35,518 nt of DNA from Chthoniobacter flavus (GTDB lineage: Bacteria; Verrucomicrobiota; Verrucomicrobiia; Chthoniobacterales; JACTMZ01). Location: NCBI GenBank assembly GCA_945871065.1, contig CAMBUL010000023.1, forward strand, positions 1 to 35,518, in the 5' to 3' direction. The notes beneath the pieces were generated by a model. The model made no database searches. It was given only the letters and a program-made list of their open reading frames with translations, and was not told the origin of the DNA. The position numbers and the translations under genes were made by a program. Shown here piece by piece: positions 1 through 5,784 of the stretch. How positions within the stretch are numbered: the first letter of the stretch is position 1; every line of letters begins with the position of its first letter.

Positions 1-141
1 AAAGCCCATAACACGAAACTGTCGGCCAAGTGCCTCCTCGAAAATGCGCGGCGTGGCTATGCCCGCAGCATCATGCAAATTCGCTGGGACCTTGCTCACT
101 CTCACCAAGTCCCCGACCTTAAATGTCTGTGATGTGTTCAC
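1..141 (-). CDS. Cassette-borne hypothetical protein, N-terminal part, cut by left edge
   Basis: This is the first 47 codons of a leftward gene whose 3' end lies outside the window. It starts at GTG (139-141), with a good ribosome site (GGGGA) about 8 bases upstream that lies inside the preceding attC arm. The peptide begins with a hydrophilic stretch followed by VGDLVRVSKVP and ends FRVMGF. This is the style of a small beta-rich cytoplasmic protein, and I do not recognise the family. The gene begins only 3 bases after the recombination core at 144-149 and runs in the same direction as the other cassette genes, so it is the head of the third cassette. The coding frame is convincing by composition; no function is assigned. 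Confidence 0.6.
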   Translation of the reverse strand, partial: MNTSQTFKVGDLVRVSKVPANLHDAAGIATPRIFEEALGRQFRVMGF

Positions 142-143
142 AT

Positions 144-254
144 CGAACGTCCCCAGTCACCGGCACCGGACCGCTGGCGCGACGGATGCCGGGAGCGAAG
201 CGACCAAGCATCCGGCGTGCCAGCGGGTAGGTGTTCGGTGGACTGGCTTGTTCG
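144..254 (-). repeat. attC-like recombination site between cassettes 2 and 3
   Basis: A 111-bp imperfect inverted repeat. The ends carry CGAAC (144-148) and GTTCG (250-254). The inner stem pairs 171-189 with 208-226, 17 of 19 positions complementary, around an 18-base loop. The outer stem pairs 156-170 with 227-243 and contains unpaired extra bases, as folded attC sites do. It starts 6 bases after the stop of the gene at 261-515 and ends 3 bases before the next cassette's start codon. The core on the coding strand reads CGTTCG rather than the usual GTTRRRY. The inverted repeat and the shared core are seen directly; recombination activity is inferred. Confidence 0.75.
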
Positions 255-260
255 CATTTA

Positions 261-515
261 TTATTTCAAGCCGGGATGATCTAAAGCAATCTTACCCGAC
301 ACCTTGCGAGTTGAATCAGATATCAGTGTGAATGTCCCTTGGGAAAGATTTAGGCATACCCAGTCTTTCCGGTCCCCAGAGACATAAATCTGTGTGTTGT
401 CCGATAACGGAGAGCCTGCTAAAAGTTCGGTTGGCATAAAGACTGGTTGCGCCACGCTTTGAATGGAGTCTAATGTCAATAGGGCATGATTGTCTATGTA
501 TTGCTTGATTGTCAT
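261..515 (-). CDS. Small hypothetical protein (84 aa), second gene of cassette 2
   Basis: Leftward gene of 84 residues starting at ATG 513-515. It lies 8 bases after the stop of the upstream membrane-protein gene, with an AGAAGA purine tract as ribosome site, so the two are almost certainly co-transcribed and move as one cassette. The product is soluble, with no signal peptide or membrane segment. A central YVSGDRKDWVCLNLSQGTF stretch suggests a compact beta fold. I do not recognise the family. The stop (261-263) lies 6 bases before the attC arm, the usual close packing of integron cassettes. An overlapping frame at 316-537 has no such context and was not chosen. Confidence 0.6.
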   Translation of the reverse strand: MTIKQYIDNHALLTLDSIQSVAQPVFMPTELLAGSPLSDNTQIYVSGDRKDWVCLNLSQGTFTLISDSTRKVSGKIALDHPGLK

Positions 516-523
516 AGTCTTCT

Positions 524-1804
524 TTAGTTGAAAGCAAACGAGTTCAAAAAACGCTCAGAATCTGAGTCTTCGCGTTCACGGCTTACCGCAATGACTGAAA
601 ACAATGTGTTTCCTTCGTAGAATATCCGCGACCGAATATAGAACTTCTTGCTCTTGGAGGTGATTAATAGCTCTTTGCCATTCAGCCCATTCTGGCTGAC
701 GCTTCTTTCCGAAATTAAGGTTCCTCCTGTTGTCGCCAGAGCACCATCTCGCGCCCCATCAAGCGAGATCTGATTACCATGGCGTTGAATGAGTTCATCT
801 GGATATTCTACTGTTTCAACGCTAAAATATGAGGACGGGTTCACTTTCGATGAATAGATCGTTCTGAGGGCGTCAAAACCTCCGACATCAAGGGGCAGCT
901 TTTCAATTTTGCATTTGGTTGGAAAGGCAACCTGCCACCTTCCGTCCGGCGAAATATAGACTGAATTACTGCTAGGTGCTGAGGCCGCCTGAGTCCCGGC
1001 ACCTTTCGCGAGTGCACCCGTGAACGCAGGAATCATGAATGCGAACAATCCAACAAGAGAGAGCGGGATCATGATTCCTCCAAAAATTCCCCAAGCCAGG
1101 TGTCGTTCCGGAAAGGAGCTAATAGACTCACGTCGGAAACGACGAAATGTGCGAAATGGAATGTCAACCGCAAAAAGCATGGTAAATATCATCATCCCGA
1201 TTGCTCTTCCCGCAGCGGCACCCATTTCCTCAGCAGTTTCGAGTGATAATGCGGCAAGAAAAGCAATCGCAAAGAAGAGCAGCAACCACCGCCAGCTAGC
1301 TGAAAAATATGATCTTGCATAATGGAGAAGCCATCCACTTGATGGATGCTTGATTGCCATTGATTCACTTCTTTTTCGTGTCAACCTACGGAATAGTGCT
1401 ATTCCCACGAAAGCGCCAAGAAGAGGCACTGTCTGAGTTCCTTTCTGTCCGGCTGAAGAGGAAAAGCATGTAACTACAACAATAGCATAAGCCAACAGAA
1501 TACCTGCTCCTGCGAGGAATCTAAGAAATGCTGTTGCTTGTTCTCCTGGCCTTGAAGTCGAACTTTGGTCTGTTGATGATGAGATCAAATGTGGTGCTCT
1601 ACCTGCATCCGGTGCATTTAATATTGTCGGAGGGGGAACAGGAGCTTGAATTTCGGGCAGCGAAAGAATGGGAGCCCACTTCTCCATTCCGGGTTTCCAT
1701 GCCATTGCGGTCGTTGAGATTTTGCCACTCTGCAATTCAAGATTTGCCTGCGCCACAGTCAACTCACGCTGAGGTTGATACTGATCTTTTATGTGGATGG
1801 TCAT
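524..1804 (-). CDS. GYF_2-domain multi-pass membrane protein with extracytoplasmic C-terminal domain (cassette 2)
   Basis: 426 residues. Residues 1-52 match the pattern of the GYF_2 (DUF4339) module, with the typical ending in MAWKPGMEKWAPILSLPE; such modules usually sit at the cytoplasmic N-terminus of bacterial membrane proteins. A Pro/Ser-rich linker follows, then about five hydrophobic segments (roughly 93-113, 120-136, 168-187, 198-217, 233-258). The C-terminal soluble domain (about 272-426) begins with VYISPDGRWQVAFP and holds no visible catalytic motif. The start ATG (1802-1804) is 18 bases after the recombination core and has no Shine-Dalgarno site. The base composition is visibly less GC-rich than the chromosome genes to the right, as expected for an acquired cassette. 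A sensing or envelope role is possible but cannot be shown; the family beyond GYF_2 is not recognised. Confidence 0.75.
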   Translation of the reverse strand: MTIHIKDQYQPQRELTVAQANLELQSGKISTTAMAWKPGMEKWAPILSLPEIQAPVPPPTILNAPDAGRAPHLISSSTDQSSTSRPGEQATAFLRFLAGAGILLAYAIVVVTCFSSSAGQKGTQTVPLLGAFVGIALFRRLTRKRSESMAIKHPSSGWLLHYARSYFSASWRWLLLFFAIAFLAALSLETAEEMGAAAGRAIGMMIFTMLFAVDIPFRTFRRFRRESISSFPERHLAWGIFGGIMIPLSLVGLFAFMIPAFTGALAKGAGTQAASAPSSNSVYISPDGRWQVAFPTKCKIEKLPLDVGGFDALRTIYSSKVNPSSYFSVETVEYPDELIQRHGNQISLDGARDGALATTGGTLISERSVSQNGLNGKELLITSKSKKFYIRSRIFYEGNTLFSVIAVSREREDSDSERFLNSFAFN

Positions 1805-1821
1805 GGGATGATTATTTTCTG

Positions 1822-1944
1822 CGAACGCTGGAAGTCACCGCACCCCTGACCGAGGGCGCAACTCCGATTGCTGTCTGAGGGTAAAGTGGTCATGGAAGAT
1901 TCAAGTCAAAGCGGGGTCAGGGGCTCGGTGATCTGGTTTGTTCG
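1822..1944 (-). repeat. attC-like recombination site between cassettes 1 and 2
   Basis: A 123-bp imperfect inverted repeat bounded by CGAACG (1822-1827) and GTTCG (1940-1944). The stem pairs 1835-1840 with 1926-1931 (six of six) and 1843-1850 with 1916-1923 (eight of eight), separated by a 2-base mismatch. Its end shares the motif CTGGNTTGTTCG with the site at 144-254, and both have AGTCACCG on the other arm. It begins 2 bases after the stop of the signal-peptidase gene. The size, the paired arms with a mismatched spacer and the shared ends all fit an integron attC. Confidence 0.78.
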
Positions 1945-2450
1945 GGTTATTTGTCTCTGACTTTTCCGATAATGTTCGTTTTCGGGAGAGCGCCCCAAAA
2001 TCTGCTGTCGTTGGATTTAGGAGGGTTGTCTCCCAACATAAAATACGAACCGGCAGGAATCTTATATGGATAAATCAATGGTCTCGGGGTGCCTCGAACG
2101 CCCATAGGAGCTTGGTATTCAACTTTGCTCAGGTGTGGGGGCGGCACGATTGGCTGGCCGTCAACACTGACCCGCCCATCCGCAAAGTCGATCACCTCAC
2201 CCGGCAGGCCCACCACTCTCTTGATCCAGAGATCTTCATATGGTGGAGGTGCTTTCATAACAACCGCGTCCCACCGCTGGGGTTCAGCGCGGTTGTAAGC
2301 CTGCATGTCTGCCACAACCACTTCCTCTGGCTGTATGGTGGGGCTCATCGACTCAGGCTTTTGCACAAACCGCTGCTTCTTCTCGCACCCTGCGGTAGCA
2401 AGAATGGCGATCATCACGATGGCAGATGTAGCTCGCATCACATTTCCGAA
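1826..2450 (-). mobile_element. Integron gene cassette 1 (signal-peptidase-like gene plus attC)
   Basis: The segment between the cleavage points in the attI core (2447-2452) and the next core (1822-1827), about 625 bp: a typical one-gene cassette with its own attC downstream. It is the cassette next to attI and so, by the usual integration order, the most recent arrival. The boundaries rest on the repeated CGAACG core. Confidence 0.68.
1947..2441 (-). CDS. Signal peptidase I (S26A)-like lipoprotein, cassette 1
   Basis: 164 residues. All conserved boxes of type I signal peptidases are present. The catalytic serine is in ESMSPTIQP (Ser31). The general-base lysine is in WIKRVVGLPGE (Lys74). The box GDNPPKSNDSRFWG (137-150) holds the Asp and Ser-Arg pair. 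The family cleaves signal peptides on the outer face of the inner membrane. Instead of the usual one or two N-terminal transmembrane helices, this protein has a short hydrophobic stretch ending ATAGC (Cys19), a likely lipobox with Thr at -3, so it is probably lipid-anchored. It starts at GTG 2439-2441 or at the adjacent ATG, about 6-8 bases from the attI core, and its stop touches attC. It is the first cassette, the position best expressed in integrons. It could serve a special substrate or be a second, redundant peptidase. Confidence 0.85.
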   Translation of the reverse strand: MMRATSAIVMIAILATAGCEKKQRFVQKPESMSPTIQPEEVVVADMQAYNRAEPQRWDAVVMKAPPPYEDLWIKRVVGLPGEVIDFADGRVSVDGQPIVPPPHLSKVEYQAPMGVRGTPRPLIYPYKIPAGSYFMLGDNPPKSNDSRFWGALPKTNIIGKVRDK

Positions 2451-2511
2451 CGTATAGTATACGACAGTTCGTTAATATTGGGTTTTACGACTGGTCGCAT
2501 ATTACTTGTAA
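2442..2511. promoter_or_regulatory. attI-like region and divergent promoter region between cassette array and intI
   Basis: A 70-bp AT-rich gap between the first cassette gene (leftward) and intI (rightward). It contains the core CGAACG (2447-2452), a second half-site GTTCG (2467-2471) in inverted orientation, and between them a perfect inverted repeat CGTATA-G-TATACG (2451-2463). On the minus strand this reads TATACT, a good -10 box for a cassette promoter pointing into cassette 1; no clear -35 is seen. Position and core sequence fit attI; integrase binding and promoter activity are inferred. Confidence 0.55.
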
Positions 2512-3891
2512 GTGAGGGGCAGTTGTTGGATTATTCCACCCGCTATGGCCCAATCGAGCTTTCGCGAGCAGTTCGGGGACTTGGCCCGGAAAAAGGGCAT
2601 GCAGGAATCATTGATTCCATTTTGGACCAATTGGGTCATGGCTTGGGGGAAGTATCTCTCGCCTCGCAAATTCGTGGACGCTGGGGAATCCGATGTCGAG
2701 GCCTTTTTGCAGCATCTGGCCGACCAAGGCAAAGCCGGTTGGCAGATCGAGCAGGCCGAGGCGGCGCTCAAGCTCCTGCACCAATCCCGCTACCCCGCCC
2801 CGTGGTCGGCTGATTGGAAGGTGCGCCAACCGCTCGCCGCCGCCACAGCCTCCCCGGAGCGGCGGCCACCGCTCAACGAAGAGTTCCTCCGTGCCCGGCA
2901 TCAAGGCAAGTCCGACCGCGGTGAGCTGCCGCCGCGCTTTGCCCCGTTCATCGACGAGATCCGCGCCGCCGTCCGCGCCCGCCACTATTCCTACCGCACC
3001 GAACAAACCTACGTCGGCTGGATCACCCGCTTCCTCGCCTACGCCGGGCCGGAAAAGCGCCAGGACCTCCACCCCTCGCAGGCCAAAGACTACCTCGACT
3101 ACCTCTCGGTCGTGCGGCGTGTTTCCTCCGCGACGCAAAATCAGGCCTTCAACTCGCTGCTCTTCCTTTTCCGGTCCGTGCTGGAGATGGATTTCGGACG
3201 CATCGAAGGCGTGCAGCGCGCCGAGCAACGCCGCCGTGTGCCGGTTGTGCTTTCGCGTGCCGAGTTGGCCCGACTCTTCGAGGCCCTGCCCGAGTCCTGC
3301 CGCCTGCCCGTGCGCTTGTTCTACGGCGCGGGACTGCGACTCATGGAAGGACTGCGTTTGAGAATCCAAGACATCGATCTGGAACTCATGCAAATCACCG
3401 TGCGCCGTGGCAAAGGCGGCAAGGACCGCATCGCCCCCCTGCCTGTTTCTCTTGTCGAGGAATTGCGGGAGCAGATCGCCAAAGTGCGCGCCATTCACGA
3501 GGCGGATCTGGCCAAAGGTTACGGCGATGTGGAATTGCCCGACGGCGTCGCCCTCAAATACGGCGGACGCGCCCGCGAATGGGGCTGGCAATACGTGTTC
3601 CCCGCGCCCGGATTTTCCGTCGACCCGCGCACCGGACGCACCGGCCGTCATCACTTGCATGAGGTCAACATCCAAAGAGCCGTGCGCCAAGCCGCCCGCG
3701 AGGCCGGAATAGCCAAGACCGTCACCCCGCACATCCTGCGCCACTCCTTCGCCACGCACCTGCTCGAAGACGGCGCCGACATCCGCACCGTGCAAGAACT
3801 CCTGGGACACTCCGACGTCAGCACCACCATGATTTACACCCACGTGCTCAACCGCCCCGGCTTGGCTGTGCGCAGTCCGTTGGATCGGTGA
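2512..3891 (+). CDS. intI: Integron integrase (tyrosine recombinase) with doubled N-terminal domain
   Basis: 459 residues. The catalytic domain is intact: Arg276 in [14 protein letters not shown], Lys301/304 in GKGGKDR, His407 and Arg410 in HILRHSF, His433 in [10 protein letters not shown] and the nucleophile Tyr442 in IYTHV. The IntI-specific insertion is present as [19 protein letters not shown] (347-365), which separates it from Xer proteins. The core-binding domain starts near 146 ([22 protein letters not shown]), the usual IntI N-terminus. About 110-145 further residues precede it and look like another helical SAM-like module. The start shown is GTG 2512; ATG 2545 is a credible alternative, and neither has a clear ribosome site. 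The cassette array lies upstream and diverges from it, the standard integron layout. Confidence 0.93.
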   Translation: MRGSCWIIPPAMAQSSFREQFGDLARKKGMQESLIPFWTNWVMAWGKYLSPRKFVDAGESDVEAFLQHLADQGKAGWQIEQAEAALKLLHQSRYPAPWSADWKVRQPLAAATASPERRPPLNEEFLRARHQGKSDRGELPPRFAPFIDEIRAAVRARHYSYRTEQTYVGWITRFLAYAGPEKRQDLHPSQAKDYLDYLSVVRRVSSATQNQAFNSLLFLFRSVLEMDFGRIEGVQRAEQRRRVPVVLSRAELARLFEALPESCRLPVRLFYGAGLRLMEGLRLRIQDIDLELMQITVRRGKGGKDRIAPLPVSLVEELREQIAKVRAIHEADLAKGYGDVELPDGVALKYGGRAREWGWQYVFPAPGFSVDPRTGRTGRHHLHEVNIQRAVRQAAREAGIAKTVTPHILRHSFATHLLEDGADIRTVQELLGHSDVSTTMIYTHVLNRPGLAVRSPLDR

Positions 3892-3903
3892 CAGTTCTTC
3901 CGC

Positions 3904-3936
3904 AAAAACGGACCAACCCTCGCGGATTGGCCCGTT
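3904..3936 (-). terminator. Intrinsic terminator of the 145-aa gene (minus strand)
   Basis: On the minus strand a stem formed by 3927-3935 and 3908-3916 (eight of nine pairs, one A-C mismatch) with a 10-base loop is followed by a run of five T (3904-3908). It lies just downstream of the stop at 3953. On the plus strand it lies 13 bases after the intI stop without a T run, so it may act weakly there as well. Confidence 0.6.
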
Positions 3937-3952
3937 CTGATCGCTCGACGGG

Positions 3953-4390
3953 TCAGTCTTCGTAGCTCCCGCCCCGCCCGAGCTTGGTCTTCACGCTCGC
4001 GCCCACCGGCACAACCTTATCGATCTCAAGGTTTTGCTCGGCTGAGAACAGTGTGTGGCGAGCCGTGTGGAAGTCCTTCGTGGGCTTGAACACGGCTTTG
4101 GCGGAGAGCGCAGCCCCCGCCCCGTGGCGGGCGAAGATTCCCTGCAATTCGCCGATGATCGACTCCACGGCGGACTCCGGGATCAGGTCGCCCTTGATCT
4201 TCAGCTCGAAGGACTGCTTGAAGAACTGGTCGCCCACAACGCGCAGGATCGGCGCATCATCTGCGCTGCCGCGGTACGAGTTGGAGAACCCGACGCGCAC
4301 AACCTTCTCCCCGGCCCTTGCCTCGATGGACGAGGCCACGGCCATCTGCCCCGCGTGGTGGGTGAAGTAGAACGACTTCGCTAACGCCAT
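3953..4390 (-). CDS. Hypothetical protein, 145 aa
   Basis: Leftward gene with good codon character, starting at ATG 4388-4390 and preceded by GGGCGAG as ribosome site. The frame stays open for some 15 codons upstream, reading LEIEKGEL just before the Met with no better start, so the gene may once have been longer. The product is soluble, without signal peptide, and rich in Lys and Ala. It contains [28 protein letters not shown] and [21 protein letters not shown] do not recognise the family. An intrinsic terminator follows. Real gene likely; function unknown. Confidence 0.55.
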   Translation of the reverse strand: MALAKSFYFTHHAGQMAVASSIEARAGEKVVRVGFSNSYRGSADDAPILRVVGDQFFKQSFELKIKGDLIPESAVESIIGELQGIFARHGAGAALSAKAVFKPTKDFHTARHTLFSAEQNLEIDKVVPVGASVKTKLGRGGSYED

Positions 4391-4505
4391 CAGCTCGCCC
4401 TTTTCGATCTCCAGCCCCGCTGCGCCTCGGGCTTACAGCATCATTTGCAATGTTGCGGCCGTCCGAGAGTGAAGTAAATAAGCCGGCTATCGGCTCGACT
4501 TTCGC

Positions 4506-5027
4506 CTAGGCCGCGTGGTGTTTGACGAATTCTAACACTTTTCTCTGATCCCCCCGCGCTGCCCAGATCATGCGCAAAAAGTCGGCCGGATGAATTCGGT
4601 GGGCTTTAAGAAAACTCCGATCTCCACCGCAGCCGTACATGATGTCGCTACATAACCCTCCGCCGAGAAAACACTCTGCTTTTTGAGTGATACGTGGCAG
4701 CCATTCGATACCTTCAACCGCTTCAGTTTTGGAAGGAAGTTTGGAGGAATCGAGCTCTGCTTGTGACCACTCTCCATTTTGTTCGTGGAGAAAGTAGTCG
4801 CGGCGCGCAGCAGCGATGAGAACAAATGTCTCCCAATCCGGTTCGCCGCGGTCCACGTAATCTTCGATATAATCGAAAACATTGATCGGCTTCAGGCCGA
4901 TGGTTGCGAGTGCTGTTTTTTCGTCAGAGGAAAAACATTGTTCTGGGTCCCGGATGCCATCACGAAACCGCAGGGTTGCAGCGTCGTAAATGTCTTTCAG
5001 CTCCTTCTGCCAACTGTAGTGGGTCAC
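4506..5027 (-). CDS. DUF5069-like hypothetical protein, 173 aa
   Basis: Leftward gene starting at ATG 5025-5027. The C-terminal half holds a WLPRITQKAECFLGGGLCSDIMYGCGGDRSF stretch followed by FLRMIWAARGDQRKVLEFV. This order (WLPR..KA....G, then a D-R-F motif, then a helix ending in a repeated I-W/LEFV) resembles the small DUF5069 family common in Verrucomicrobiota; that link is from memory of the family pattern and is tentative. The N-terminal half (1-85) is acidic and helical with no motif I know. No signal peptide or membrane segment. It is a stand-alone gene with short gaps on both sides; role unknown. Confidence 0.55.
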   Translation of the reverse strand: MTHYSWQKELKDIYDAATLRFRDGIRDPEQCFSSDEKTALATIGLKPINVFDYIEDYVDRGEPDWETFVLIAAARRDYFLHEQNGEWSQAELDSSKLPSKTEAVEGIEWLPRITQKAECFLGGGLCSDIMYGCGGDRSFLKAHRIHPADFLRMIWAARGDQRKVLEFVKHHAA

Positions 5028-5424
5028 TTGGCGAACATCATACGGATGGAATCACGTTGCAACGGAATTTCAGTGGCCTGGGCTCACTCATCCAGGTCAA
5101 GCGATGGCGAAGAAATCCGCAAAGAGCGAAACGGACACGATGCCGAGGTCGCCGACACCGGTCTTCCGTAGGCCGACGCAGAAGGCCGCGGCCAGATTAA
5201 CGGACCAGACGAGGGGTGAGGACAAGTTGGGCATGGCTTCAGGCGGGTTACCAGTGCAGCCCAATCTTCTTCGCCGCTCTATCGAGCCTACCCCCCTTGG
5301 ATGGGTCGAGCGGGGTAGGAAATAAGGGAAGGAACTCCCCCATTTTGCGCGTTTATAAGCCTGCTTTGCCCCGTTTCCCCTGCGGCGAGGGTGGAGATAG
5401 TCCCAGCTTCATTCGCCCCGCTGG
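5028..5424. other. Non-coding stretch with no convincing gene
   Basis: About 400 bases between the DUF5069-like gene and the small pseudogene. A 73-codon plus-strand frame at 5104-5325 begins MAKKSAKSETDTMPRS, but it has no clear ribosome site and its second half looks non-coding; it may be the remnant of a small gene. A hairpin CTACCCC...GGGGTAG occurs at about 5288-5318. I see no RNA gene here. Confidence 0.4.
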
Positions 5425-5675
5425 TCACCTTGGGCCCTCCTTCTCGAAAATGGCCAACTCCCCCTCGGTGCAAACCCACCGAAAACCGCACTTGAGCAAC
5501 TCGCGCACGGCCGCCGTGTCAGCATCATCGCTCACATGAGCGTCGGGATACTTGGGCTCCGCCGACAGTGCCGCACGGCCTCGATCGACACGCAGGCATA
5601 TTCATACCTCCGTTGGCGCGAGGCGAACACCTCGGTAAAGGGGCGGGCCAACTGGTAGGCGTCGCGTTCGTTCAT
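5425..5675 (-). pseudogene. Small conserved gene disrupted by a one-base frameshift (copy A)
   Basis: The first part reads MNERDAYQLARPFTEVFASR...YACVSIEAV from ATG 5673-5675. The reading then continues in another frame as ALSAEPKYPDAHVSDDADT, AAVRELLKCGFRWVCTEGEL, and stops at 5425-5427. Adding back one G near 5571-5573 joins both parts into one protein of about 83 residues, so this is one gene with a single-base deletion (or a sequencing error). A clear relative of its C-terminal part lies at 11888-11980. I do not know the family; the composition suggests a small cytoplasmic protein. Confidence 0.6.
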
Positions 5676-5784
5676 GGCCACGCATCCTCGGCTACTTCCC
5701 ATAGCGAACCCAAAGGGCAAAACGAGTCCAAAAACGCGTTATAAATCCACTCCACGACCCCATCCACTCTGGAAGCTACAACAT

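Larger units (their letters stand above)
148..1825 (-). mobile_element. Integron gene cassette 2 (two genes plus attC)
   Basis: The segment between the cleavage points in the cores at 1822-1827 and 144-149, about 1.68 kb. It contains the GYF_2 membrane-protein gene, the 84-residue gene and the attC at 144-254. Most integron cassettes carry one gene and are under 1 kb, so this one is large. The exact cut positions are inferred by analogy with the G^TT cleavage of known attC sites. Confidence 0.65.

Noticed and set aside
1938-2813. 291-codon plus-strand frame across cassette 1 and attI
   Set aside because: Runs antisense to the signal peptidase gene and then out of frame with intI; low-complexity end.
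2608-3843. 411-codon minus-strand frame antisense to intI
   Set aside because: It is the mirror of a fully recognisable integrase; GC-rich third positions create long antisense frames. Its protein has no known motif.
5216-5539. 107-codon plus-strand frame over pseudogene copy A
   Set aside because: Antisense to a frame with a confirmed paralogue; the protein lacks any coherent pattern.
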